A DNA stretch of 64,000 nt, taken from NCBI GenBank assembly GCA_963575645.1, contig OY754464.1, positions 76,606,948 through 76,670,947 on the forward strand, read 5' to 3'. Below the pieces are notes generated by a model, which did no database searches, was not told where the DNA came from, and saw only the letters and a program-made list of their open reading frames with translations. Position numbers and translations under genes: made by a program. This DNA is from Xanthostigma xanthostigma. Lineage: Eukaryota > Arthropoda > Insecta > Raphidioptera > Raphidiidae. Shown piece after piece: positions 1 to 11,340 of this stretch (position 1 is the first letter of the stretch; each line of letters opens with the position of its first letter).

Positions 1-75
1 CAAAATTCACTAGTGCCTCTGTGGCCTGTGCTGTGTGCGCTCTGAAAATGTGCGAATGCAACAGTACAGAATAAA
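1..75. mobile_element. Fragment of a hAT-like nonautonomous element
   Basis: This stretch is nearly identical to 41207-41282, which lies inside a hAT-type element with recognisable ends and an 8-bp target duplication. Similarity is lost at about position 75, and the left part runs off the window, so this is a piece of a copy. No coding potential is visible. Confidence 0.75.
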
Positions 76-547
76 GCCTAATAATTATATTGTGCAAAAA
101 TTAAAATCTATTGAAATAAGAGAGCGTTCTGGAAAAATCCAGTTGCAATTTGCACAAAAATTATCAATAATTCTTTACTTAAATTTGAGGTAAATATAAA
201 TTTAAAATTTATGAACTAGAAGCTGATCATTTATAGTCAAATTTTTAATTCAAAATTAGGGATTTTTTTATATTTAATTAAACATTTTAGTGTCCAACGA
301 ACTCTATACTATTTTCATATAATTTTTATTTTGCCCCAATAAATTGAGGTTAGAAAGTTAATTAACAAACTTATACGTCGAACGAGTTTAGCTTGTTGTG
401 AATATTAGATTACATAATATATATATTGACATGTTGACGGCAAATTGAATGCTGTATTTAGTCGCTAAAGTCCTCGTTTTATTTATAAATAGAGTAAAGA
501 TGTCTTCTTGTTTCACCATTTATAAAACAAACTTTACTATATAAAAC
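76..547. other. AT-rich stretch without recognisable content
   Basis: Both strands show only short open frames and homopolymer-rich sequence. I see no terminal repeats, no tRNA-like boxes and no similarity to other parts of the window. Confidence 0.5.
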
Positions 548-1151
548 AAATTTTACTTTTAGTATTATTTTACACTTATACAGTGGTACCTCGACATACG
601 AGTTTAATTCGTCCCGTAACCTTCCTTGTATCTTGAATTACTCGTATCTCGAAGCAAATTTCCCCATACAAAACAATTGAACTACCATTAATCCGTTCCA
701 ACCCCCAAAATGTCACCCCAGTTTGAATAATAAAAACGTATTTATAAATGACAAATATTTATTGTACAAAAACAAAAAAGAGAATGTAAAGAAATAAATT
801 AGATATCCTCACTGGTCTTTGCCTTTTTCGCTATATTTTTCTCGCTTTCACCTGTAGGCCGTTTAGAAAAAAACATGTCCAAGGAGGTTTGTTTCTTCCT
901 CCATCTCAGAATGTTCCGGAAATGAGTTAGGCAAGTGTCATTAAACCTGCTAAACCGAACTCGTATCTCGAATTTCGCTCGTAACTAAAAGCAAAAAATC
1001 ACTCGCTCGCCGGCTCGTATCTCGAAAAACTCGTATGTTGGGGCACTCGTATGTCGAGGTACCACTGTACATGTGTTTTATGTGTTACATGTGTTTTTAT
1101 CATAAAACACATTACATGTATAAGTGTAAAATAATACTAAAAGTAAAATTT
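548..1151. repeat. Palindromic element split by a Tigger-like MITE
   Basis: The left flank of the MITE (548-580) is the reverse complement of 1119-1151. With the MITE removed, the two arms form a compact palindrome, including a second inner inverted pair around 1070-1118 (tacatgtgttttatg and its complement). The palindrome is therefore older than the inserted MITE. Its own termini and family are not clear. Confidence 0.8.
581..1067. mobile_element. Tigger-like (Tc1/mariner) MITE
   Basis: The element begins CAGTGGTACCTCGACATACG and ends with the inverted version CGTATGTCGAGGTACCACTG, and is flanked by TA on both sides (579-580, 1068-1069), as expected for the Tc1/mariner superfamily. The terminal sequence closely resembles Tigger/pogo-type MITEs. 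At 487 bp it has no transposase reading frame, so it is nonautonomous. It sits inside a palindromic repeat. Confidence 0.88.
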
Positions 1152-1262
1152 TTATATCTTAGTTGGTAAGAATTGTTTTTTTTTGTACTTTTGTTATTTC
1201 AGTTTATGTATTTTTGCTAATTACTGTACTTATATTGTTTGTATTTCTACGATCCTTAGGTC

Positions 1263-1294
1263 CTGAGGATGCTAACAAACGTTAGCGAAACGTC
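1263..1294 (+). other. Hammerhead-like hairpin motif
   Basis: The order is CTGAGGA, T, a perfect 6-bp stem (GCTAAC/GTTAGC) with an AAAC loop, then GAAACGTC. This resembles the hammerhead ribozyme core CUGANGA-stem II-GAAA, with one extra base before stem II. Bases just outside (GTC before, GAC after) could form a short stem I. The same arrangement with different stem bases occurs in several foldback elements in this window. Cleavage activity is not claimed. Confidence 0.5.
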
Positions 1295-1396
1295 GACTAT
1301 ATTTAAAAAATAAAAATTCTATAGAACTCCAAATTGGCTATTTCACCCGTTAATTTTCTCCTTTACTATCAGCATCACAGCCGCCATCGTATCAAC

Positions 1397-1926
1397 AAAA
1401 AATACGTGTGGCACTCGGGGACTGCCGCGGTAAAGCTATTGCATATTCTTTTTAGGTCTTTAAGTTTTTCTTCTCTATAAAACGAAAATAGCTAGGTATA
1501 AATAATAAGGTATAAATAGTGTAATTACACACCAAAACAATTATTCATTCAAAAAATTTGAACAAAAAGAACGATATTAAGAGTTTGATCATAGAATTTC
1601 GCGCGATGTACATTTATATAGATATAATATCATATATACTTTCTCTGCACATAACCTAAATAATTTAGGTTATTTTTATAGCAGTATTATATATAAATTC
1701 ATTTATACACAAATAAAGATAGAATCAGTTATGAGCAGTTATGCAGTTATGAGCACACAAACACCGTGCCGAAGTCTGACGAACTGAAACGACGTTAGAC
1801 GATGCACGGCTGTCAACGCCGCACCGCTGTGCCGGTCGGAGTGGGGGGTGTTAGGTTTTTTCGTTACGGAATTTCTTGATTCGGTCGCCGCGCTCAAAGC
1901 CCGCGATAGAAGCTATGCAATAGCTT
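1397..1926. repeat. Dispersed repeat, family D, copy 1
   Basis: About 530 bp that is almost identical to 29318-29880. It starts with a GC-rich block (cgtgtggcactcggggactg) and ends in a sequence inverted relative to one near the start (AAGCTATTGCATA ... ATGCAATAGCTT), so it may be a MITE. No target duplication was identified and no family is assigned. The near identity of the two copies implies recent spread or duplication. Confidence 0.75.
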
Positions 1927-3710
1927 ACATTTTTTTTTTTATTAACACTAGGTCATTTTTTAGACTTCTTTCAACATATATTTTTCTCTAAAACCATTTA
2001 TTCTTTGAAACTTTAAACTCTCATAAAAAATTTATGGTGCATTTGCGCCAAAAATCTCTTTGGGAATTTACATAACCAATCGAAATAAACACGTAAAAAA
2101 ATTTGGTCCAATTCGGGCGTGTCCCCTCATTTAATCCATACTTTATTCAAAAAGCGTGCCTACTCAAAATATCCAACTTTCCCCTGTGCACTATTGATTG
2201 TAGTGGCCGTGTAAGTTAAAGAACTGTCCAGAGTTAAATTGTTTTGCTTGTTTTCTTGTTCCGCTTAGAGTTTAATCAAAACAAAATAGTTTTGTTCATG
2301 CTGCAAAACTACTTCGTTATCAAACTTTGTAGAGTAAATAAAAAAAGTCCACTGCAAAGTGTTTCTAAACATTTTTGTATAATTATTTCTTTATTATAAC
2401 ATTCTGACTACTTAATTTTTTTAACTCAAAAAAGCCCAAAAAGTCTGTTTTTTACGTTGTATTACGTAAAAGAAGTTTTTTTTTAATCCGAATATTAATT
2501 AACTAGTGTGACCTGTGCGAATTATTCGCACTAAATAAGTACCTACTTATAATAATTATCACTTTACAAAATTATTTTTTAAATATGATTGCAGGTATTC
2601 AATTCGTTTCTAATTTTGCACACTGCTTATAACGTTCTTCTTTTTGTTGTATTACAATAATAATATGAAGCTCATATGACAGATCGAAGAAATATTTTAC
2701 TAAAATTGTCATATAGAGGCGCAAGTAGCAAAAGCGTTGAGCTAAGCCGTCATATAGCATTATGCAGCATTGCTATGACGTTGTTCAGCGTTGCTCGCTG
2801 TTTAAACAGATGGCAGTATCCAGTATTTACAATATGAAGGTCAGATGACAGATCGAAATGTTGACGTTGTTTCAAAATTAATACCGTCAGATGGCAGACG
2901 ATGTTCAGCATTGCTGTTAATTAGTTAATTTACAAAAACAAAAGCAATAATAAATTTTTTAGTTGTCGATGTCAGTAGAGCAAGCAATTATCTGTAAAAT
3001 GATACATAATTTATGTGGAGAAATTGTGTGGTTTTTTCTAAAAAGGGAGGCAAACATCTTAACCTTAACGTATTATTATATTATATGATATAATGTGCAG
3101 AGTTACAGAGTGTAAATTAATTCTGGTTACACTGTATAAAAACATCTCTCTTTCCAGTGTATTTAATCAGATTATTTTTTTTATACTAAATTACCTTTAA
3201 CAAGCGCTGGACCAAGTTTCCTTTGACTAATTTAATCATTTACTTGTAGAACTTTCGCGGTAATTTAAGTTGAATAGAATACAAAGTGAGACGTGGTTCG
3301 TCAAAAACTAAAAAAATAAATATTGCATAAAATAAATCCCAGCATAAATGATTCAAACCCCAAAAGTGTACATTTTTGTATTATACTTTTTTGGGTATTA
3401 TGTTAAGGTCGCTGCACAAGTTGCTGGTTTTGTTGCTAGAAGCACTGCTCGGACCCGTGCTGGCTGGCCCGCTGGCTGCGAAAATGGAAATGACGTCCCT
3501 TCGGGCTAGGGTTTCTTGTTTCTCGACCTTTTTTAGTTCTCGAGGCACGAGAATTCTCGACCAGGATTTCTCGAATATATTATTATGATTCGTGTGACTG
3601 TGAAACTCTCTGACACTCGTGCAATATAATGTCACAGCTCGTAACATAAGATACATAAACTATAGTATTTTATGCTTCTTAATCAATGTACTATTTAATA
3701 CTTTTACCAT
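1927..3710. other. Unassigned stretch with short local repeats
   Basis: No gene is supported. Around 2660-2920 there are degenerate local repeats (aatatgaagstcakatgacagatcgaa). At 3381-3656 a GC-richer patch is open on both strands (91 codons on the minus strand) and contains repeated TCGAGAA-type words. It lacks a convincing protein family, splice signals or similarity to other parts of the window, so I do not call a gene. Confidence 0.45.
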
Positions 3711-4395
3711 TCCAACCCACAAGTGGGGAATGGTACTAGTTTAGGTCAAAAATCTCTTTTCAAAATTTTACAATATCTTTCCGTTTTGATGTCCCCCGAA
3801 TCCAAAAAAACATATTTTTGAAAAAACTCTGTGCATCTGTTAGTCTGTTTGCCTGTGAACACGATACAGGTCAAACGGATTAGCGGATTGAAACCAAATT
3901 TTGGGAGGATGTTTAATATGCAAATATGAAGAGCCCTATTATTTTTGGGGAAACTCGGCGCATGCGCAGAAGAGATATGTAGTATAACGGTATTTTTTAT
4001 ATAATAACGGCTTATTATTCTATTTATTTTTTCAAGAAAGTTTCGTTAAAAATTTTTTTTTAAACTTTATAGTTTCGGAAATATTTTAAAAATAAAAAAA
4101 AATCAGCCGCTCTTTTGTTTTATGTATCTGTCAGAAATAAACTAGTTAGGCATGCTTTGATTAATTTTTACATGACGTGGAACATATTATGTAGGTAACC
4201 ATGGTGACGAATAGCAAATATCATATTGAATTCTAGCCATTACCCGCGTCACCTCACGCGATATAAGAAATTTTATTTTCTTTATTATTATCAAATGTCA
4301 ACATTTTTGAAGTTAGAATAGTTTCGTCGCCCAATTGGCTGAAATTTTTCTGTCGAATCAGTAGGTCTTCTTATCGAAAAAGTTATTCACAGCTT
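3711..4395 (+). repeat. Dispersed repeat, family A, copy 1
   Basis: About 680 bp running from accattccaacccacaag to a conserved end near cgtcgcccaattggctg. Other copies are at 8821-8968 (partial), 9748-10144, 21491-21842 (partial) and 52600-53253, the last three on the opposite strand. The ends carry ACCATTCCAAC/GTTGGAATGGT in inverted orientation, which suggests a nonautonomous DNA element. No superfamily is assigned because no target duplication was resolved. Confidence 0.75.
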
Positions 4396-4608
4396 CCTAT
4401 AATGTAATCCATTAGTGCATTAGCTTAACATTTTAAAGGCTTATTTTACAATTAAGTGCAAGATAGCAACCATAGGTGAAAAAAAACTTTGTTCATTTAC
4501 CTTTCAATAATTTTTTTACATGAAAAACGACTGTATTTAAGTTTTATGATAGCGAAGGTAGGAGGCTGGATTTTTTTCCAGTAATGAAGATTTGTAAACG
4601 CATTTGAA

Positions 4609-5085
4609 TTTATTCAACTCATGCGCGTTATTCATGTTTTATCATGCCTAAAAACCGAACCCTAAATAGCCATTTACCGACTGGTGACAATCACTTGTCA
4701 TAACTCAATGAAGATTCCTACTAGCTCGGCCATTGTGGAGTAATGAAAATAAACGTAACTATTTTCTGAGTCGTAACGAAATAGTAGGTAACAACAACTC
4801 CGTTGTGTACACATTGAGACTAAAATTGAGAGGCCGAATGTTTTCGACATGGAGTTTATTCATAACCGGCTAACCTCAAACCAAAACATTGAATCGTGCT
4901 GTTTGGTGCTGTTAGTATTGACAGTTTTTTTTATAAAGAAATAAATAGATATTTACAACATCTCATTATAATTACAACATGAATAACGCGCAATTGTTGA
5001 ATAAAATTATGGGCGCAACTTGTAGGCTAAGTCATGACCTGTCAGCGCGATGAATGACTTAGACTACTAGTTACGCCAATAACTA
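4609..5085 (+). mobile_element. MITE-like repeat, family B, copy 1
   Basis: The copy matches 14545-15036 at high identity and in the same orientation. It has an inverted pair (tttattcaactcatgcgcg near the left end, cgcgcaattgttgaataaa internally), followed by a second smaller inverted pair (ttatgggcgcaacttgtagg ... actactagttacgccaataa). The composite always moves as one block, so the small palindrome is part of the element or entered before it spread. Confidence 0.75.
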
Positions 5086-5775
5086 TTATTCCATAGTTTA
5101 CTTATTTAATTTTCTTACTTTAATTGAAGATAAAACACCTACCTTTTATATTCATGAGCAAAATACAGTCTAGACAAACCTTAACAGGGAGTGTACGGGT
5201 CGTAACATAAAGTATTGATGAGAAATCCCGAATCGAATTTCTTTTTCCCACTCTACTTATTCTCTCTTTACCTCTGTTTGAATGCGGAACTTATTGTGTT
5301 CGTTATAAGCTTTTTTCTGTTTTCCTCCGGAAGAAAAAAAAACATTCAGTTTCCAATATATAACAAAATACTAACTTGTTTCTTATTTCTTTCCTTATGA
5401 TATAAGAATATTCATATTTTGTTGATTTTTTTCACAACGTTTGCTTCTACTCAGGAGATGGTGACAGAAATGGTCAAAGAGCACTCATCAACGCTCTCTT
5501 TCGTGTAGTCTGAGTCCCTCTCCACAAATCTGCTTAGTGGAGTGGGGGTCTAGCGCGTTGCAGCATGACCCTGAGGCGCTTAAAAAACAGGGTTTAAAAT
5601 TCCCAAATATCCATAAACTGGCCTATTCGGAGATCCATAGGGTTTTAGTGTTACGGGCTCTCGTGCTATTATTTACTAGAAAAATGTATTGAACTAAAAT
5701 TCACCTTTTTATTTCTTATCGGTCTCTCTTGTTTCTTTCGTTATGTAACCATTTTCAAGCGTCTGTTAAATGTAT
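5086..5775. other. No recognisable feature
   Basis: A 61-codon open frame at 5215-5400 is low-complexity and unsupported. A moderately GC-rich block at 5440-5600 has no open frame or repeat match elsewhere in the window. Confidence 0.4.
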
Positions 5776-6715
5776 TGTTGCGCGATCCCTGTTGGGACGA
5801 CTATGCTTTCTGTGGAGTATTCTCGCAACAACAACAAAGGAAAGCAGGTAGTCAAAACCCGACCTTCATAAAGTTGTCCGAAGAAGGCGATACATGTAAA
5901 GGAAGGATGTCGGTGCTTCTAGAACATTTGACCAGGCGGGGGACGAAGCTATAAACTGCGAGCGGAGTGGTAGGCAGTCAGTCAGTTGATTAGTTGCAGC
6001 GTACGTACAGTCGATTACAGACAACTGTGAAATAAATTGTTCAGTCCGTACAGCAATACCGAGGCAACTACTGAGATAGAAGATAGAAATAGAAATAAGA
6101 TTTATTTTTACAAATTGTACATAATTTGGTATTACATAATATAAATGAGCTGTGTAAACCATTAAGTGCAATTATATAAATCTGTTTTACATAAATAACT
6201 TTTTGTAAATAATCGTGTGAATATAGTTAATAGACAAGTGTGAATAAGTATACTAAATAAACTTTGTTGTGTCTGCGTGTTGTAAATATTTTGTGTACAT
6301 AATTTAGTGACTCTATAGGTACTCTTCATTACTTGTTCGTTTAGTTTGTTAGTCATAATTTCTTAGTTTAATGAGATGTGTAAACCATTGAGTGCAATTA
6401 TATAAATCTGGTTTTACATAAATAACTTTTTGTAAATAATCGTGTGAATATAGTTAATAGACAAGTGTGAATAAGTGTACTAGATAAACTTGGTTGTGTT
6501 CGTGTGTTGTAAATATTTTGTGTACATAATTAAGTGACTATACTCTTCATTACTTGTTCTTTTGGTTTATTAGTCAGAATTTATTAGTTTTGTTTTTGTT
6601 ATTATTATTGTTACGTTTGAGAAGTACGCTTTCGTTTGTGTGTTTAACTGTTTTGTTAAATGTTGATTATTGTAAATAAATAATTTTCACCACGAACTAG
6701 AACAGTTTTGTTACA
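5776..6715 (+). mobile_element. Solo LTR of a Gypsy-type retrotransposon
   Basis: The sequence starts TGTTGCGCG and ends GTTTTGTTACA, with GTAT on both sides (5772-5775 and 6716-6719), a 4-bp duplication typical of Gypsy/Ty3 integration. There is a TATAAA-like promoter box near 5952. A segment of about 215 bp is tandemly duplicated inside (6147-6358 and 6370-6585). No gag-pol follows, so this is a solo LTR formed by recombination. Related LTRs are at 26140-26710, 8976-9084 and 60121-62254. Confidence 0.85.
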
Positions 6716-7395
6716 GTATTCAAGTAATAAACTATGAAAAGGAAACACATAAATTAAAATAAAATATCTGTTAGCCTGAAGAAATCAATGATGATAATGT
6801 ACATTATTCGCCGTCCAATGATAATGCCCAGCTGCTTATTTATTATAATGATACAAAAGAAAGAATGTGAGAAGCAGCCATTAAAAGCTCTCGTACAATT
6901 ATCCATAGTCTTCGTCACGCAAGCTTTGTTTCCATGGATCATTACGTTCTTAGATGTAGGTATTTATGTAATTAAAAGTAAGTTCCTTGTTTCACTGACT
7001 AACTCACTTATTCACGGAATAAATAGGTACTCTGAATAAAATATTCATTCGTCAGCCAATGAAGAGGATAAATTCAAAGAAATACGCCGTGCTTATAAAA
7101 AAATCATTGAATGAAAGGAAACTTTATTTTAACAAAAAACGAGTGTGCTTTAGACCACACGACTTAAGTAAAATTAATTTTCTACCAATATTTAAATTTA
7201 TTATCGGTTTTCGTTGATAAATTAATATTTTAGAATAGATATTTCATTGCAATTACTTAGCTGTCGTTGGATTTTAAGCGTAAATCTTGACGAAATATTA
7301 TTTAGCTCTGCAAGTTAAGTAGGTTTACAAAACTTTTTTCTGTCACCCGATAGCGCCACTGGCAAGTAAAGTATGTGTCATTCTATTGTTAGTAC
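6716..7395. other. No recognisable feature
   Basis: Short overlapping frames occur on both strands at 6754-7039, but none has a domain signature. The region is AT-rich with no terminal repeats. Confidence 0.4.
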
Positions 7396-7645
7396 TGCCG
7401 ACAGGACCGGACTTTTATTAAAACGTTAGTTTGTAGATATGGATTTACTTAGTGAAGGGTGAAAGTAATTTGATAAATTGATAATAATATTGACATTAGG
7501 AAAAAAATATTATTTTAGGGGATGTATTGAGGGGTTAAATTTTTGTTTTGCCCAAAAACAAATAAGTTTAGTTCACATGATAAAGCCACACTGTCTATGT
7601 TAGCAAATACACTATATTGTCGGCAGGGTTTGGCACTGCGAGCCG
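7396..7645. repeat. Dispersed repeat, family C, partial copy
   Basis: The block runs from tgccgacaggaccggac to gtcggcagggtttggcactg and matches parts of 16290-16710, 28359-29965 and 60255-60999. It shares the end motif containing tagtgtatttgc in inverse. It lacks one half of the full element and has no coding content. Confidence 0.7.
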
Positions 7646-8267
7646 AGTTTTTATATTTTATTATCTTTTAACTTCCAAGATGAAAGTAGAAACTAGAAAC
7701 TAATTTTACGTGTACTTCGACGCCGAGATTGCGTGCGGGTTGTTTTTTTTTTCTTCTAAATAAACGGAATCTGTTGATTTGCGTGTACAGTTTGTATAAA
7801 GTGTATCATTTAATGTCTACTTTAAATGCTTTTATACATTCTTATCGAAAATAACTTTTTAATTAAAAACTTATGTGTTTGTTATTTGTCTTTAAAAAGA
7901 AGTGAACTGATAGATGAAGACGTAATCTATCATCATGTTTACCTACAGAATGAAGTTTCATTAAGTTGGAAGACACAACTGATTAATCGTTTCAGATATT
8001 TTAAAGTGATGGAAATTAAAAGCATGTCAACGTATTTTCTTTATCTATTTTAACTTTATTCTATTCTTATTCAACAGTTAAACAATTATTTACATTTCAT
8101 AAATCAAAAATAATGCGTGATCTATGGGCTATGTGCAAGGAGGCGGAGTTACAACTTTTTCGATGCGAGCGTTTGTGGTTAGCACTAGGAGAAACTTCAA
8201 CCTCAAATTTTCCGTATGTCAGTGAGTAATGTTTATTAAAAGTGAAAATAGTTATAATTTTATGAAG
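7646..8267. other. No recognisable feature
   Basis: A 75-codon frame at 7826-8053 is AT-driven and without domain signal. No repeat match was found within the window. Confidence 0.35.
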
Positions 8268-8411
8268 TTTTTGACGTGATAACGTCTTATAAATTGATGA
8301 ATCACCAATCTTATAAATTGATAAAACACCGGCTGCATGTTCGAAAAAGTGTAACGTTCGTAACGCGTAACGTTCCTAACGCGTAACGTTCCGCCTGACC
8401 CTGTGCGTGCT
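8268..8411 (+). repeat. GACGTGATAACG repeat, partial copy
   Basis: The block begins ttttgacgtgataacgtctt and ends near ccgcctgaccctgtgcgtgc. Related blocks are at 31846-32045 and, reversed, 51757-52327. In the longer copies the far end carries the inverse motif acgttatcacgt. The word GCGTAACGTTC is locally repeated here. The superfamily is not recognised. Confidence 0.6.
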
Positions 8412-8820
8412 TTTTGCTAATTTCTCGCTCAATTTAAATCAGATCGGTTTGAAACCAGTCTTAAACGAAAGAGGAGAACATTTTACATAGATTTCGTATA
8501 ACAGAATTTGCCTAAACAGTTTTTTTATACAAATTTATATAGAAAAATAGCTGTATAAATGCAATGTTGTCTAATGCATGGCGCGACGCGGTCGGTCGTC
8601 TTTGTTTGCCGTACATGGAAATTAGAAGAGAACGTATGTCTTGTCTTAACATGAAAACGGCTGCATTTATAATGTTTAATTCAATTTTTTGACATTAGTA
8701 TTTTGTGAAATGCAACGCCTTCTAAGTTAAGTATTGGAATAACTAATTATTATTAGAACATAATACTTTGACAGTTGCAAACGTCACTTTTGACATTTCT
8801 TATCATTCCGACACCAAGGA

Positions 8821-8968
8821 TAAGCGGATTGAAACCAAATTTTGGGAGGATGTTTGATATGCAAATATGAAGTGGCCTATTGTTTTTGGGGAACATCGGC
8901 GCATGCGTAAAAGAATATATCTCTTATAATGATGTTTTATATAATAATAATATAGTTTTTAAAACGGT
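8821..8968 (+). repeat. Dispersed repeat, family A, fragment
   Basis: The block matches the middle of the family A copy at 3711-4395 (ggattgaaaccaaattttgg through the gcgcatgcg segment). Both ends of the element are missing. Confidence 0.7.
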
Positions 8969-8975
8969 TTTTAAT

Positions 8976-9084
8976 ATTGTTACGTTTGAGAAGTACGCTT
9001 TCGTTTGTGTGTTTTTACTGTTTTGTTAACATTTATTATTGCAAATAAATAATTTCCGCCACGGACTACAGCAGTTTTGTTACA
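8976..9084 (+). mobile_element. LTR 3' end fragment
   Basis: This is the last ~108 bp of the Gypsy-type LTR seen at 5776-6715, ending GCAGTTTTGTTACA. It abuts the family A fragment, so the rest was deleted or replaced. Confidence 0.75.
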
Positions 9085-9747
9085 ATATGTAATATACAAT
9101 ATGTAATATATTATAAACAAACTCTTCAGCGTATATATTAGTATTTAGTATAGATTATATTTTTAATTTGAGAGAAAAATTTGGGAAATTTTGTTTATTA
9201 GACGCTTTTATGAACATATTCAACAGATATTATATTGGCACTGTTTAATATCACAGTCCGTTTAATAATACGTCACGAATACGACCACTAAGAGACAGGT
9301 GGGTAACGTTTATCGTGACAGCTGAGGTTGGGACGTCGCTTCGGCGTCGGTCACTTGTCTAACGTGACATCGTGCTGAGGTTAACTTTAGTTAAAACCCC
9401 TCTCTTCGACTCCAAAGTAACTTGCTGTACCTACGTCTCTTTGTTCTGTGACACGTTTTAACAAAAACTCGTCGTATTGTAGAATCTCGGCATCAGCATA
9501 TAGATAGTGATTTAAGGAAGGCTTTTCAAACTTTTTATCATGTCCTGATTATAACTTTAGTTTTTTTTTACAGCACATAACAAAGATTACTTGATGTCCT
9601 TCTTTAAGGGAATAAATCTGGTATATATGTATGCACTTTAATAGTTTTTAGTTAAATATTCTTTTTGCACTATCAAAATGTTTAGTAAATATACATTTTT
9701 TGACATTTTTATAGTGCTAGAAACTGGCAGAAACATATTGAGACGTG
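9085..9747. other. No recognisable feature
   Basis: AT-rich sequence with a mid-GC patch at 9290-9420. No terminal repeats, tRNA-like boxes or plausible frame were seen. Confidence 0.4.
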
Positions 9748-10144
9748 CCAATTGGGTGACGGGACCATTCCAACTTCAATCAATTTGATTATAATAAAGA
9801 AAATAAAATTTCTGATAAAATTTTTTTTACGAAACTTTCTCGAAAAAATAAATAGAATAATAAACCGTTATGAAAAGTATACCATTATTATATAAAAAAC
9901 ACCGTTATAGCAAATATCTCTTCTGCGCATGCGCCGATTTTCCCCAAAAAAGAATAAGGCTTTTCATATTTGCATACCAAACATCCTCCCAAAATTTGGT
10001 TTCAATCCGTTCATCCGTTTGACCTGTATCGTGTTCACAAACAGACTAACAGGCGCACAGAGTTTTTCCAAAAATATGTTTTTTTGGATACGGGGGACCT
10101 CAAAACGGAAAGATATAGTAAACTTTTTGTGGGTTGGAATGGTA
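9748..10144 (-). repeat. Dispersed repeat, family A, copy on the minus strand
   Basis: The block begins ccaattgggtgacgggacc and ends gttggaatggta, the reverse of the 3711-4395 copy, and is shorter through an internal deletion. Short open frames inside it (9929-10155) are translations of the repeat and not genes. Confidence 0.75.
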
Positions 10145-10555
10145 AAATGACATAGCAAATATTAGAGTACTGAATTTCAATTGTAGAATAAATGATCGAA
10201 ATAGGTTTTTAATATCCAGCTGTACACAAATATCGAAATATATTTTGTATCGTGGGAAAGGGGCTTAATGAATGTCGAAATGATCAATATTTCGTGCTAT
10301 AGGCAAAGCAATTTCAGGTATTTTATGCGGCATGAAACGTTTTCCAATTAGAATTTGTATTGCAGCAACGAATTGTTCATCAAAACGGATTCAATTACAC
10401 AAACGGGAAGTGATCTCTGTTGACAGTTAAATGTATACTTTGCCTCACAGCACGCAGTGATTTTTAAGTTGGATACTAAATAATGAATGAGATAATTAAA
10501 TTTTTAAATTAATAATATCAGTGACTTTAAACCTTTTTCGAGCACGTTCCATCAT
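10145..10555. other. No recognisable feature
   Basis: About 400 bp of AT-rich sequence between a family A repeat and a Helitron, with nothing assignable. Confidence 0.4.
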
Positions 10556-11322
10556 TCTAACTATAATATTATAAATGCGAATGTGAGTTTGTTTGTTACC
10601 TACGCTTTCACGCATAAACCGCTGAACAGATTTCGATAAAATTTGGCAAGAATATAGATTGTATCCTGAGTAGAGCTGCAAAAGTAACGAGAAATTGTGT
10701 ACCCGTATGCATTCGTTACTTAAAAAACCAGTACCCGTTACTTTCGCATCGTTACGTTACTCGTTACTTTTCATATGACACACAATCGTGTACTAACAGC
10801 ATCAAGCATGTACCATCGCATCGAGGCGCGTCGCATACGTGATACGGTATGACTTCGTTCGTATAACGTATAACCGCATCAAACGAGTCGAAGTGACATG
10901 GATACGACAAATGCGAGTAACGAAATGACTCAATAACGAATACAGACGGTTTGTTACAGCTCTAATCCAGAGGAAGAACATAGGCTACTGCCTACTGGTC
11001 TTAAAAAACAACTCTGAAGTGTTGAAATAAAGGATGAAAGTTCGAATTGAGAACCGATCATTTCTCAAGTTAGGGATATGAAGATTCATATTTAGGCTTT
11101 TGGTAAGAAATAAAGAATAAAGAAAGTTTCAGCGTTTTTGCAAAATCGTCCTTCAAGAGGGTAAAATTCACGCGTAACATATAGCAGGCAAAGACTGCTG
11201 TCAAAAATGTCATAGTGTACATTGTTTTTTTTTTTTTTTTAAAGTGGTACCTACCTACAATACGGTTGAGCCGTTGTCGCTGTTTCATCTCAATTGCGTG
11301 TGGGGCCGCAGGTAACAGCTAG
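10556..11322 (+). mobile_element. Nonautonomous Helitron
   Basis: The element starts with TC (TCTAACTATAATATTATAA), continues with the conserved lepidopteran Helitron head (ttgtttgttacctacgcttt) and ends at CTAG (11319-11322) followed by T. There is no Rep/helicase frame. A hAT MITE has inserted at 10671. Without it the sequence reads gtatcctgaggaagaacata, which restores a continuous Helitron. Confidence 0.82.
10671..10964. mobile_element. hAT MITE inserted in a Helitron
   Basis: The terminal inverted repeats are TAGAGCTG and CAGCTCTA. Flanking 8-mers ATCCTGAG (10663-10670) and ATCCAGAG (10965-10972) match at 7 of 8 positions, the 8-bp duplication expected for hAT transposons. The 294-bp body is rich in gtaacg/cgttac words and has no coding frame. 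Confidence 0.82.
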
Positions 11323-11340
11323 TAATATTTTAGTAGATAC

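Noticed and set aside
3376..3656. Overlapping frames of 70 and 91 codons in a GC-richer patch, with words resembling a cDNA adapter (gcacgag, gaattc)
   Set aside because: No protein family or splice signal. The adapter likeness is partial and set in continuous genomic sequence, so neither gene nor vector contamination is supported.
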